A stretch of 64,000 bases of DNA, from the NCBI RefSeq assembly GCF_018143015.1, contig NC_054758.1:988501-1052500 (forward strand), given 5' to 3'. Position 1 is the first letter of the stretch, and the number at the start of each line of letters is the position of its first letter. The translations under genes were made by a program, and so were the position numbers. Positions 33,638 to 45,389 of this stretch are shown here, piece after piece. Under the pieces are notes generated by a model. That model did not search any database. It saw only the letters and a list, made by a program, of their open reading frames with translations, and was not told the origin of the DNA. Source of the DNA: Lytechinus variegatus (Eukaryota; Echinodermata; Echinoidea; Temnopleuroida; Toxopneustidae).

Positions 33638-33699
33638 ATGGAAATCATCAAGAAAACAAAATTCCTGACGATGGTTTGCCTTATTCTCCTTGTAACGGG
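33638..33699 (+). CDS. ISG12-like gene A, signal-peptide exon
   Basis: Coding start of the first of three paralogous genes. It encodes MEIIKKTKFLTMVCLILLVT plus two bases, and ends at the donor GGG|GTAAGT (phase 2). A basic n-region followed by a hydrophobic core indicates an ER signal peptide. Upstream, TTTTTCTTTAG at 33610-33620 looks like a splice acceptor, so the ATG probably lies in the second exon; this acceptor is conserved in B and C. Copy A differs from the identical B and C leaders at four positions (I4, K8, F9, V13). Confidence 0.8.
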
Positions 33700-33801
33700 G
33701 TAAGTTATTCTAGAATTTTGGAAGTGATGATGATTTTTTTTCAAACTGAACTTAAGTCAAGAATCTTAATACATCTATATCCACTACCATGACTACCGCT
33801 A

Positions 33802-35988
33802 CCCAGGGGGGGGGGGGCACTTACATTGACGCGACCTAAAAACACGTAAGGATGTCGTTTTCAAGATAGGACACGTTACCTACGTAACGTAATAAGGGTG
33901 TCAAAAACACTCAAATAATGAAAAAAGGGTATCTATTTCGCTAGGAAATCTACGAGTTTAGGGTCAAATTTGCGAGGGTATAAAAAATCAAGACTATGAA
34001 AGAAAGCCAAGTCCAGACTGCATGTTTGTGGTGATACAGGTATTTTATTCCAAGAAAAACAGCCTCGCTGCAGAGACATAAATAATAAAAATACAATGTA
34101 AATACATATTGATAAAATAAAATAATATGACCCATGTACAACATTTATTCCATGTGATAATTTACAATTATTTCAATAAATAGTTTATACAATATGATGA
34201 TCACTTGTTCACTGCAACCATCCTGCCTGTGGGGAATCTACAGGTAGGACTATGGTATGCCAATGCTGTACATAGCACACACTTATAAAAAAAACATTAA
34301 AATATCACTTTTGTGACCAAAATTACTAATTTCCATACAGTTGCAATTTATTTTTCATTAGTAACTTGGGAATAATTTTTGTATTCACCAGAGCACTCAA
34401 AACTTGAATTTTGGGCATATTTTTGTGTACGCCCTCTTTTTGTGGAAAGTAATATGGCAAGCTAATTTTCATTTTTCAATCTCTATATTAAGAAAAAATA
34501 ATTTAAATAATCAAATTTACATAACAGCCAAGATATATGATGAATAGCTGTATTGAAAACTGACAGTGTAAGAAAATAAAGGCATTTGTCCCATAGAAAA
34601 AGAGAAAATAAGCCAAAATTGCCATCCCTATTATGCGACACATGAAGATGTAACTGAGAACAAGGTTATATCATTGTTCATTGAATGAGTGGTCTCAATA
34701 TGACATTTCTTTATTCTTGCTTCACACATATGGGTTGAAAAATATACATATATATCGTCCATAACTAAACTGCAGTTTGGATAAAAATGCAAAAACAATT
34801 CCTGAATACAACATAATAAAAAGACTGGTTTTATTGCAATACGATCCAATTAAAATAACTCACCGCGCACACCTCTCAGTTCATCTGGGTTAATGTACTC
34901 TGGTAATTACAGTGCATGCAAACATCCTCTAGTAAATCATTGCATATGTTGAGCTAAAAGGGAAAATAAAACAATAAACTACAATCAACATCATGAAACA
35001 GATCTGAAGGTAAGTGGGTTACAGTCGCATATTAATGTAAAAAAAACTATTATAAAAATCTTAACTTCAACCAGCAGACCAGTAACAGCTTAACTTATGT
35101 TCGTGCATGCCAACAAATCAATATTATATATTCCCTGTGGTAAATCTGCATTTCTAAAATCATAGGACTTCAGAGGCATAAAATATGTCAGTTTTCATAT
35201 TAAAATTCATATAAAGTAATCCAGTAGGCATCAATAATATTATTTAGTAAGAATAAAATACATGATCATACAAAGTTTACAAGTATACAGTAGTATAATA
35301 ACAATACTAATGAACTCACTTGTACTTTGACTCAAACTGACACGGGGGATGACAACCTTCTTCTTCTAAAGCTCAATCTCTTCTGCCCTCTTCCCGCCAA
35401 ATTTGTGCTCTAGCTGTCTTGAAAAGAAAGCCTCCTATACCTATACGGCGTACATTATTGCTACCCCCAACTGACTCTTGATTGGTCAAGAGATCAACCC
35501 AGCCAAGTATATCCAGGGATGCTTCAATGCATACCTGAATACACTTTGAACATTGTTCACCAAACTACAGCAAATTTAAATAGCCTGATGCAATCCAATA
35601 GGGTAGCCAATTTCACATTACAACAACTAAAATATTTCATAAAGGAAGTACTTTTTGCCCCAGAAGTCAACTCTACGTGTTTAGAGTACGATTTGCGCGA
35701 GTTGGGCTGGGCTGTACTAAACCCAATGATGTAGGTGAAGGTAAAACCGACGACCGACGTCTGTGACATAACATTAAAATATCGCTGTACTTGTTTAGGG
35801 GTTCAATTCAGGGAATACATGCCAATAGTATCGTTTTGTTTCCAATACGTGTTAAGGGTAGGGCTTCACAGTCCAATACTCAATGTTAAGGGGTGCATTT
35901 TCAGAATATGGAAAATACATGTTTAGGGTGCTTTTTGAGATCTCATGGTCGTGCATGGTATCCACTCGTGAATGGAAGTGCCCCCCCG
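33802..35988. mobile_element. MITE 'CCCGGGG' family, copy 3, with an unknown 1.6-kb interior insert
   Basis: Lies in the main intron of gene A. The 8-bp target duplication is TACCGCTA/TACCACTA (33794-33801, 35989-35996). Duplicon B is empty there (GACTACCACTATAAGG). Outer parts 33802-33995 and 35630-35988 match the other copies. Between them about 1.6 kb is unrelated, with no recognised domain, so it is either a second insertion or captured DNA. Confidence 0.85.
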
Positions 35989-38454
35989 TACCACTATAAG
36001 GACAATTAATCAGTGTTGTGATGCCTTGATGCTAGACCTCGTCCTTAAGGCCTTGGCCTTGAGGGACCTTTAGGATTTTGAGCCTTGTAATTTCAAGTCA
36101 TTTTCAAGGCTTTTAAACAATTTATACTTTCTATAGTCTTTTTATGTATTAAACTGAAGTGGTTTGATTATTTTGTATGTTAAATGACAATGATGGCGAA
36201 TATTACCATAATACTAGTACTAGTAGTGACGCCTACCTTATTATCATCATAATTGTCATCATTATAATTGATAATAATTTTGATTATGATAATGAAATAT
36301 CAAAGTCACCGTAACTATAATAATATTATAATGATTTTGCACAATGATGATAGCAGTTATAATGATATGAATTATATTGACAATGGTTGTCATATATTGA
36401 TACATGTAATACTAAATAATGATATCAAGGATTATAATCTACAGTGTTTTAGCGATGCATTTTTAATGTGTATTTTTGTCTGCATCACTTGCCTATTGAA
36501 CAAAGGAATGATATTCTCCGCATACCATATAGGCTACTATACAAAACACTTGAAATATCTCTGATATTCCATTCTAAACAATATTATTCAATTATTTTGT
36601 ACTATTAGGATAATACAGTAGATATTGATTACAAATGCAGGTCAATTTAATTTTTCTTTTTTTTACCCAACAAGAATGTTTTTACTCTGAATAATGTTCT
36701 GAGAAAATGTTAAACTTGATCACACTTTCGCGTTTTTTATGTAAGAGCCTTGTGTCAATGCCATGCCACCCCCCAAAAAAAGGGGGCTGAACATTGTGTA
36801 TTGATCAAAATTTCAAAAAAAAAATTAAAAAAAAACATTTAAGGGAGTGAAGAGAGCGAGCAAAAAATGACACTCTTAGCTTATTAGATTGAGACAAATA
36901 TATTTAGAAATTGATAATTCGCTTCTCTTCATTTCCTTTCTTTTCTAAAACTCATCTTGGTGCTTGAACTTTTGGGGGTGGGCACAACCGTGTAGCCAGG
37001 ATTTCATTTTGAAGGGGGCGGTAAATGCACGCAAAGCGTACCAACAGTTACAGAGTGCACGGAGCGCGCTCCCTATATAGGGGGTGGGTGCAGGGAGGGG
37101 GAGTTTCCCCCTCCGGCGCGAAGCTTTTGGTGTTTCATAAATTAAAATGAAAAGGAGCCATCTCTCTTGTCTCTAGTACCTATATCAGCTCCAATTCAGT
37201 TGACAGTTGTGTGATTTTGAACTTTTTTCATGAACCTTGTTTTCAAAAGTGATTGTGAGCGAACGCATTAAAAAGGAATACAATGGAGGAAATTAAAATA
37301 ATAATAACTCCGCGCGAAGCTAAAGCGTGTTTTATTTTTGGGGGGGGCCATGAAAAGGGTCCCGATAAAAGGGTATTCTCAAAGATATATTGAATACTTC
37401 CCTTGGAAAGATCAGATTTGATTACAAACAATTTAGCGACAGTGCATACCTCGCAAAACAGAGGAGAAGAAGTGTATATGCCGGGAGGGAGATATTCCTC
37501 CCCTCGCAGAGCAATGAAACTCTGAAATTTCAAAGGGCGGACGTTTCACCAAATGCAGATTTCTCTAATACCCCATCCGCTCTAATTCAATTGATTTTCT
37601 AAGATTATTGAACTTCAAGGAAAATAGTGCGCAAAAAATTGAAACTTCTGTGATTTATTGAATTTATAAAAAAAAGGATGCCTAAATTCTTTGACTTATC
37701 CTGAAGCGCTTCATTTTGAATTATAAGGAAACTTAAGTGTCATTCAAAATTTCAAACTGAGGGCGCAAAACAGGACAGGAGATGAATGTGCAGGGAAATG
37801 ACATGAAGTTTAATAGAATTTGATAATAAATATTGTGCTTTTTTATTTAATACGACACGAATTTTATACCTCCCTCTTTTTAAATTAGGAACCTGTTTGC
37901 CCCAAAATTATGGTTGTTTAGTAATGAGCTGGAAAGCGGGAAAAGTTGACTTTATGGAGGTGACGGCAGAAATTGATATAAAGATTTTACCCGCCCGGAT
38001 CCGACCGGTCCAGAAGTTGAGCGATCAATTAAAAAAAAGAAGAAAACTTCATATACTTCGGCCTAACCTTAATCTAATTCCATGCCCTAATGTATACATT
38101 TGAACTTTAACTGGCAAGAAACACATATAGCTGAGGTGGAAAAACAGGGTTAGAGAAAGGGTGGGGGAAACAATGGAGAACTTCAATATCATCATTTAAC
38201 AGCGCGGAAGCAAAATTCATATTTAAATTTAGAGCAAGATTGAAGGAGTTTCTCTTCTGAGAAAAAAAAAGAATGAAAAGAAAACAAAAAACACAAAGCT
38301 ACCTTTCTTCCCCAGAGCTCCCACTTTTACATATTGATAGGTGAGATTGTGAGAAAAAAGGGGGAATGTGGCAAAATGATGACCTAATATCAGTTTTATA
38401 TAAAGAAAGTGATTGGGTAAATTTGTGATTTCTTTTCATAATCGGTTTTCCCAG
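35989..38454 (+). other. Remainder of intron 2 of gene A
   Basis: Paralogous to 46330-47823 + 51154-52107 in B and 58470-61774 in C. It includes an AAGGCCTTGGCCTTGAGGG repeat (about 36035), a degenerate transposon patch with GTGTAGCCAGGATTTCATTT (about 36990-37130) present in all three copies and therefore older than the duplication, and the acceptor CGGTTTTCCCAG. No coding sequence seen. Confidence 0.7.
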
Positions 38455-38782
38455 GCAAGGTGCTGATGCATTCTTTAAGGAAGTAATCGGTGGCATTATC
38501 GGCGTCGGAGCAGCAACAGTCGCTCTACCCGCCGCTTTAGGAGCGGTTGGATTTACCGCAGCGGGTATTACAGCCGGCTCCTGTGCCGCAAGTATGATGT
38601 CAGCATCAGCGATAGCATCGGGCGGAGGGGTTGCTGCAGGAAGCACGGTAGCGGTGCTGCAGTCAGTTGGAGCCGCTGGACTGTCATCGGGGGGTTTAGC
38701 CGCAGCAGGCATTGCCGGTGCCGCTGTTGGCAGGCACTATGAACATAGGCGGCGGAAGAGGGGGGGACGTTTCTCCCCCTAA
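38455..38782 (+). CDS. ISG12-like gene A, main exon with transposon-derived C-terminus
   Basis: Begins after CCCAG with GCAAGGTGCTGATGCA and joins in phase 2 to give G-QGADAFFKEVIGG. The domain is Gly/Ala/Ser-rich with hydrophobic helices (GIIGVGAATVALPAALGAVG, AGITAGSCAA, GSTVAVLQSVGAAGLSSGG), the pattern of the ISG12/IFI6-IFI27 family. In vertebrates these are small membrane proteins of mitochondria or ER linked to apoptosis and innate immunity. The spliced product would be about 129 residues. B and C end in REYEYDD; in A the frame runs into a MITE at 38744 and ends in RRRKRGGRFSP. Loss of the acidic tail and gain of a basic one make function doubtful. Confidence 0.8.
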
Positions 38783-38904
38783 ATTTGAGGTAGTGGGGAC
38801 GATCCCCCCTAAAATTTTTGGTTGATAACCTCTTTTTTTCTTTTTTTTGCTTGTCAAAAATTTTTGGTGGTCCCCCCTAAAATTTTTGGCTTCCGCCGCC
38901 AATG
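38744..38904. mobile_element. hAT-type MITE (GGCGGCGGAAG family) inside the coding exon of gene A
   Basis: TIRs CATAGGCGGCGGAAG and CTTCCGCCGCCAATG. The 8-bp target duplication ACTATGAA is perfect (38736-38743 and 38905-38912). At 161 bp it is a shorter version of the element at 32896-33231. It interrupts the last codons of the gene. Confidence 0.95.
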
Positions 38905-38989
38905 ACTATGAATGTAATGATTATGTCATTATTCTATTCACATACACAAGTGTATCAGTTAAGACATTGAGTTGTTAAAATTACATAAG

Positions 38990-39655
38990 AAAATTAGTTA
39001 GAATATCTTGCCTGTCTGATTTTAATGCGCCTTCAAAACCTCTTTTTAACAAAAACTTAATTTCCAATATATCTCAATTGAATCAATATTGTATCGCTTT
39101 CAGGCATATACAAAATAAAGTGCCATAAAAGTTGCATCTATGATCAAATTGAAAATATTAATGTACAGTCATAATGGAAATCCTGAAAATTATTTTGTAG
39201 AAGAATGTAAAAATACAGCATCTTCCTTTTCTTTTAAAGTCAAAAGACCTTGCATTAATGATTATCTTCCACGTAACATGAAACAAATTTCAGACTTAAA
39301 TTTTCTTTAAATCTAAGAATAAAAATTTTCTCTCAACGTTTTAATTCAATCAATCCCATCATATTTCCTTATTATTATGATAATAGTTCATTTTATCATT
39401 AAGTCTTGAATTTGAATTTTATATTCTACCATACATAGGGACTGCCTCGTCAGAACCTTTGCTTTGTTATTTGCACTTTTCCCACTTCATAATCATTTTA
39501 TGCATATATACATATAATCTTTGATTTTTTCAATCTTACTGGCATCTTACTATATATCGTTGTTTCTTTTTCCTTTACTTTTTGTGTTTTTGGCATCGTT
39601 TATATGATTAATGTATTTTAATGGACTTGAATGAATCAATAAATAAAATGAGGTG
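38990..39655 (+). pseudogene. Old LINE 3' fragment downstream of gene A
   Basis: Present 3' of all three genes. Decayed coding remnants resemble the C-terminus of a non-LTR RT (TASSFSFK, RPC.N, followed by a poorly conserved tail). A 3' UTR block GACTGCCTCGTCAGAACCTTTGC and the tail AATAAATAAAATGA follow. AATAAA at 39114-39119 could serve as the gene's polyadenylation signal. Confidence 0.5.
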
Positions 39656-39670
39656 AGAAACGTTCTCGAC

Positions 39671-42600
39671 GGTTACACTTCGTAATTCCGAAGGTTCTTT
39701 ATTCCGAAGGTTCGTAATTCCGTAACACGTAAATTGCCTATACCTCGATGTTCGTTAATCCGAAAACGAAAAAGGGTTCGTTAATCCGAACATTTGTGGC
39801 GTAATTCCGACGATTCGTTGTTCCGAAGGTTCGTTAATCTGAAAACGAAAAAAGGTTCGTTATTCCGAAGGTTCGTTGATCCGAAAACGAAATAAGGTTC
39901 GTTTTTCCGAAAGTTCGTTAATCCGAAAACGAAATAAGGTTCGTTAATCCGAAAACAAAATAAGGTTCGTTAATTCGAAAACAAAATAAGGTTCGTTAAT
40001 CCGAAAAATGAAAACCGGGAAAGCAGAGGCAGAGGCAAGGGGAGGGGGCGGGGGACACTGTTGCCGTTCAATTATCATATGAGGATGGGAAGGCAAGGGC
40101 GGCCGAACGAATTTACGTTGGGGGTAAAGCCAAAAAATGAAACTCATACGTAAAAATGGGCATTTTGGGGATATTTTCACCTTAAGATTATCATCTGCTT
40201 GAAGTCATTGTGTGTTTGATAGTGATTAAGTAGAGAAAAGCTTTTTTGAAGTGACTTCTTATTATGGCAAAATGTATATTTAGGCTTTATTTTTCGGGAG
40301 AGAGTATAATGAGCGAGCGGCTTGGTAAAACAAATTCAAAGGTGAAGTTGTATAACGTTTTTTGTGGTCAATTATTCTTAAAATGGAATTATTGCGAGGT
40401 GTTGCGAGCGTGAATCAAAAGCTAAAACTTTAGGTTATTTCAATAAAAAATGAAAATTAGTTTTTAAAAATCCGAGCAGATTTCTGCTGTCATTAAAAAG
40501 ATGTGCATCTAACTAAAGAATTAACACGAGCGCAAAACGCGAGCTTAAACATATTGACCAGAAAAGGAACCTGTTAAAAGAAAGCATTTAGTGACCTCTT
40601 TAGGATGCATATTTCACCAATCAAATGAGAGTGCGAAGCGCAAGCTGAAATTTTTCAATATTCCAGCCTAAAAACTTAACTTAACTTGTATACTTTAAAA
40701 AGAGTATTTTATTTCGAAAAAAAACATGAAAAACGGCATATTTATTTTTTAAAAAAGGAACTTTCCCATTTTGGAAAATATTAATTCCCCTGTTTTTTTA
40801 TTTCATTTTTGTTACCCCCTTCCTCCCTCCCGGCGGATCCAACTTTCGTCAAATAGAGGGGGGGGGGCAATTTTTTAGCCATATTTTCCTTGATCGGCAG
40901 TTTAAAGTTGATTTTTTTTTTGTTTCTTTGAAAGTTTAGTCCTAACAGTCAATAATAATTAGCTTTATCCTTATAAAATAAAGTAAATATGTAATAACAT
41001 GATAAACCCTTTTTAAATAATGCGAGCGCGATCTATATATTTTTGTTAATATGATGGGCAATTATGCTTGTGATCTTCAAAGCGAGATGCCTATGTAACT
41101 AAACTTAGATAATAACTGCTAGCAAGAAGCGCGAACAGAATTTTTAAATATATAAGCTCTGACCTGATCTAAAGGGGACATTTTAAGAACGTTTTGCAGT
41201 TAGCCATGAAGACGACGCGTGTTTTAACCAATGGCGGCGGAACGTATTTTTTTTGGGGGGGGGGCAAAGCAAAAAAAGGGGCCAATAGGGGCAATTTGGT
41301 GCAAACGGATATTTTTACCATAAGATTATCATCTGTGTAAAGAGGTTGTGTGTTTTGTAGTAACTAAATTGAGCACAATTTTTTAAGTGATCACTAAAGT
41401 TATATATTTACTTTTCATTTCTGCGAGCGTAGAGAGCAAGCGGTTTGGGGGAAAAAATCAAATCTGAAGATGTAAAATTCACCTTTTTGGTCAATTACTG
41501 TTAAAAGGGCATCCTTGTGAGATGTTGCGAGCGAATCACGTGCTCAAACTTTTGGAAATTTCATGTGGGCCTAGAATGATGATATTGATATAGATAGGAA
41601 GCCACTTCAGTTCTGAAAACTATTCTCCCAGCTATTATTTTTTTACAAGAATGCTTAGAACACGTAGAATGTCCAGTTTTCAGGTTGGAAAATCGGAAAA
41701 ATTTGGCTCACGTTTCTCGCTCGCATCAAGTATTGTTTATTGAGGAACTCATTCTTTTCCTGGTTACAAAAAAGAAGTATGAAATGTCCAGTTTTCAGGT
41801 TGGAATATCACAAATTTTAAGCTTGCGGTTCGCGCTCTCATTATTTAGTTCGTGAGATATATATTCTATTCATGAGTCACTAAATGCAGTCCTTAAAACA
41901 TTACTTTCTGAGCCTGTTGCATAAAACTTTTTCCTGAGAAAACTCTGGTAAAAACTGAAAACCAAGGTTAGTCTGATTTCCGCCATTGACTTTAGCACAG
42001 GGCAGAAACTCCTGTAAAAACAACCTGAGTTTTCTCAGGTAAAAAGTTTCATGCAACGGGCCCCAGGTCAGTATATAAACAAATTACAGCTCGCCCTCGC
42101 ATTAATTCTTTAGAAAGATACACATCTTTCTCACGATTACAAAAAATGTTCCGAATGCTCACTTCACGTCTTGTTACATGAAATGTCTACTAGTTTCAGC
42201 TTGCGATTCGCGCTTTCAACATCTCACAGGGATCATTATTAGTATTATTTTTTATTACCAGCAGAAGCTGTTATTAAAAGTGACATCCCCTCCAATACAA
42301 ATCATATTATCTAGAGGTTGCTCGCACGCTTCCAACACACTTGATCCCCTGCATCTTTAATTGAACCATTTGCTTAAGGCAGCAATTGCTCAGATAAAAT
42401 CGAAATTAGCCTATGCTTGATCAGGGCGCCATTCTTAATGAAATACATGCTTTGGCCCCAACACACGCATGTATCATCGATCGTTATTACTATCATTGCA
42501 TAATATCTTGTAATCTTGTAATGACAACATCGTTTTTGTTACCAAAATGAATTATTTTCATTTTCGGAAATACGAACCTTATTTCATTTTCGGATTAACG

Positions 42601-42843
42601 AACCTTATTTCGTTTTCGGATTAACGAACCTTCGGAATTACGAACCTTATTTTGTTTTCGGATTAACGAACCTTCGGAATTACGAACCTTATTTCGTTTT
42701 CGGATTAACGAACCTTCGGAATTACGAACCTTATTTCGTTTTCGGATTGACGAACCTTCGGAATTACGAACCTTCGGAATTACGAACCCTCGGAAATACG
42801 AACCTTCGGAATAACCGAACCTTCGGAATTACGAATGTATGCG
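39671..42843. mobile_element. Foldback-like element, 3.2 kb, with tandem-repeat arms
   Basis: Perfect 9-bp target duplication GTTCTCGAC (39662-39670 and 42844-42852). Duplicons B and C carry the empty site ACGTTCTCGACATTA. The left arm (39671-40010) and right arm (about 42555-42843) are inverse to each other and built of GGTTCGTTAATCCGAAAACG repeats. The 2.5-kb middle has no transposase and several GCGAGCGCGAAGC-type palindromes. A 9-bp duplication with tandem-repeat arms resembles Drosophila Foldback elements. Confidence 0.85.
41910..42064. mobile_element. Small MITE with CCTGTTGCATAAAACTTTTT arms
   Basis: The left arm GCCTGTTGCATAAAACTTTTT, then CCTGAGAAAACTC, is repeated inversely as GAGTTTTCTCAGG, then AAAAAGTTTCATGCAACGGGC. 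It is nested in the Foldback-like element. A target duplication was not resolved. Confidence 0.7.
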
Positions 42844-42852
42844 GTTCTCGAC

Positions 42853-44625
42853 ATTAGACCCTATAGCTAAAGCGTTCGGAGTACTGTAATAAATTCAAAT
42901 ATTGTTTCCGATAATTAATACTTACTAATCAAGGGTGGCAGAGAAAAGTTGAAGGGGGAGGAGGCACAGGGAAAAGGAGACCTTTTCTTTAAAAAAATGG
43001 CACTATCTTAAAACATAGACTTATCTGCAGTGACGTAAAAACCCGAACAAATTAAGGGGTCTAGATACGTCGTATCATGTTAAAGCGAGCGCACAATTTT
43101 GTTATCTTTATAACAAATATCCAATTTTGTGATAGAAGTTTTTTAGTGCTTCAAAAAGTGGGGGCCTCCGGGATCGCAGCCCCTGCTACTAATAATTTTA
43201 TTCAACTTAAGAATACACAACCTTTTAACATTTTGAAGCGTTATGATTACAAAATCAGCTCATGTTAACATGGTCAAACCACCATTCCAATTCGTTCTTT
43301 CTCATAATGATTTATTGCATAGGCTTCTTTCTTCAATTCCATTCCAGATAATCGATAATAAATGATTCATGTACAAAGATTACAAAAAAATGGCTCACAA
43401 TTAACTTCAAAGGTTTTTCGAGAATGTTGATCTTTATTCTTTCATATCCCCCTTGGATTCAATACACTGACCAAGTTTAAAGCAGATATTACCGTTCAAT
43501 TCAATGACGTAAACAGTGCAAAAAAGTAATAATAATAATTGAGTTTCTTCTCTGTTTCTTTTTAATTAAAGTTTCATTTACTCCATATCTTTATCAAATA
43601 TCCCAAGTATAATTTACTTATCAGATCGGGTTCTTTAATATAATTTCCTGTTATCTGTCATATCCGAATAAACGAATAGGCTATGATCTCTAGTTTAGTC
43701 ATGGGTTTAATTATTAGTAATCTACTTTGAATATTGAAAGTCATGGTAAATGGGTTGAATGTGTTTGATACAGTCATGTTTGGTAAATTTGCCTCGTAAT
43801 TACGAGAGAGAGAGAGAAAGGGAAGGGGATCAGTGAGAGAGGAATGATATATAGAGAGAGAGGAAGAAAGAAATGAGGGAGAGGAAGAAAAAAACATGGA
43901 GGTAGAACCTCCATGACGTTTATTCCCTGCATATCACCTTGGCTGTACTTGCCCCCCCCCCCCTCATCCCCTAGTCTGCTGGCACAGACCCTTGGCTTTC
44001 ACAATTTGCACAATGTAGAGTCTGAAGTAGTGAGACTAGAGTCACTATATACTGTGGCTTGCTCTGATTTGACGCTGACAAAAAGTTTGGCGTCTGGTCT
44101 TCACTCCAGACTTTGTATTTTTGCGTTATAAAAGGTCATTTTTTGTACAGCTCCTCTCGCTCGCAGCTTTTTAGAAATATTGTCCCCTCAAAAATTTGTT
44201 GCTCATTAATGCTTTATGGGTGCCCCCCCCCCCTGCTGAGGCATAGGATTTCCGATACTGGTAAGCGAAATGAAATTTGTACCCCTTCTTATGTTTACAA
44301 CAACTGATTTTCCAAACTTTAGTTCCACCTCCCCAAGATGTACACCCCCAAACCACTTTAGTTCCACCTTCCCATCCACAAACCAGCCTATTGTTTATAT
44401 CATCAACACTAGCGTACCTAAGGGGGGAGGGCAGACTGCCCCCCCCCCCTGACGAGTCACAAGACGTCCCCCCCTAAGAAGCCAAATTAATAATAAAAAC
44501 AGACGTATACCCCCTCTTTTGAACCTGAAGACTGAAGAGGTGAGACAAAAGAAGTCAAATGTGTTTTCCAGATTTGAGGCCTGAAATATAGACTATAAAC
44601 TACCTTTATCTGGGCCTGTTAGGAT
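42853..44625 (+). other. Start of duplicon B, 5' flank of gene B
   Basis: Paralogous to 53126-55329 of duplicon C (shared CCTATAGCTAAAGCGTTCGG, TCAAGGGTGGCAGAGAAAAG and GGAAGGGGATCAGTGAGAGA). It contains a GA-rich tract (43804-43895), C-rich tracts (43950, 44224, 44440) and no coding sequence that I recognise. Confidence 0.7.
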
Positions 44626-44653
44626 ATTGCGAAATTCTATAGAATTTCGCAAT
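44626..44653. promoter_or_regulatory. Perfect 28-bp palindrome upstream of the gene B TATA box
   Basis: Reads ATTGCGAAATTCTA and then its exact reverse complement. It contains TTCTATAGAA, a spaced TTC/GAA pair of the STAT-site type, and outer TTGCGAAA/TTTCGCAA halves. It ends 5 bases before TATATAA. Copy C has it with one mismatch; copy A lacks it. A protein-binding role is inference. Confidence 0.6.
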
Positions 44654-44658
44654 TTCTT

Positions 44659-44665
44659 TATATAA
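44659..44665 (+). promoter_or_regulatory. TATA box of gene B (candidate)
   Basis: TATATAA, conserved at the same place in copy C (55363-55369), 134 bases before a conserved splice donor. Transcription would start about 30 bases downstream. Confidence 0.55.
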
Positions 44666-44689
44666 TATTTCACAACTTAGTGTTTCCAG

Positions 44690-44799
44690 ATTACCAAAGT
44701 CATTGACTCGTGTTTCTCAACTCGGTGCAACAGGATTTTTGTCATTGTTGAAAGCTCAAACGTTTTTTACTTGTTTCTTTTGAAAATAAAATTATTAAG
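44690..44799 (+). other. Putative non-coding first exon of gene B
   Basis: Bounded on the left by the expected start downstream of TATATAA and on the right by TTAAG|GTAAGCGATCAAC, a strong donor conserved in A, B and C. It would splice to the acceptor TTTTTATAG at 46164-46172, giving a first intron of about 1.4 kb. The left end is an estimate. Confidence 0.45.
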
Positions 44800-44908
44800 G
44801 TAAGCGATCAACCATTCTTTTCTTTTGTCATTTACCAATTTTGTTGTTAATGGGATTTAATATAAATAATTGGTATTTAAATGTGATTGTATTCATGCGT
44901 ACCTCAAC

Positions 44909-45341
44909 CACGAGGGGACCACTTACATTGTCGAGTGGATACCATGCATGCGCGACCAAAAAAAAAACACGTAAAAATGTCTTTTTTAGGATAGGGCACG
45001 TTACGTACATGTACGTCACGTAATAAGGGTATCAAAAAACTGAAATAATGAAAGAAGGGTATCTATTTCGCTAGAAAAGCCATACATGTTCAGGGTCAAA
45101 TTTGCGAGGGCATAAAAAATTAAGACTTTAATGTTTTATAAACATGATAAAGGATGTACTTTTTGCCAAACAGTCAACACTACTAACTACGTGTTTAGAG
45201 TACGATTTACGCGAGGTGTGGGGCCGTACGAAACCCAAGATGTAGATAAAGGTAATGGAAAATACTTGTTTAGGGTGCTTTTCGTAACCCCATGGTCGCG
45301 CATGGTATCCACTCGTCAATGGAAGTGCCCCCCCCCCCCCG
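44909..45341. mobile_element. MITE 'CCCGGGG' family, copy 4
   Basis: Target duplication ACCTCAAC/ACTTCAAC (44901-44908, 45342-45349). It is 433 bp with an internal deletion relative to copy 1. Present at the same place in duplicon C but absent in A (27205-27280 aligns without it), so it is older than the B/C split. Confidence 0.88.
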
Positions 45342-45389
45342 ACTTCAACTTTCTCAAGTTTCATAATTATAGACTTTTTACATTTAGTA

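Noticed and set aside
37243..37602. Paired ORFs conserved in the introns of A, B and C (37243-37602, 47645-47926, 59288-59626)
   Set aside because: Conservation follows the duplicon as a whole; the open frame is cut by the transposon in B and there is no domain.
38299..38712. Minus-strand Ala/Pro-rich ORFs opposite the ISG12 exons (also 52072-52359 and 61739-62032)
   Set aside because: Antisense shadows of the Gly/Ala-rich exon; the plus strand has the splice signals and the family match.
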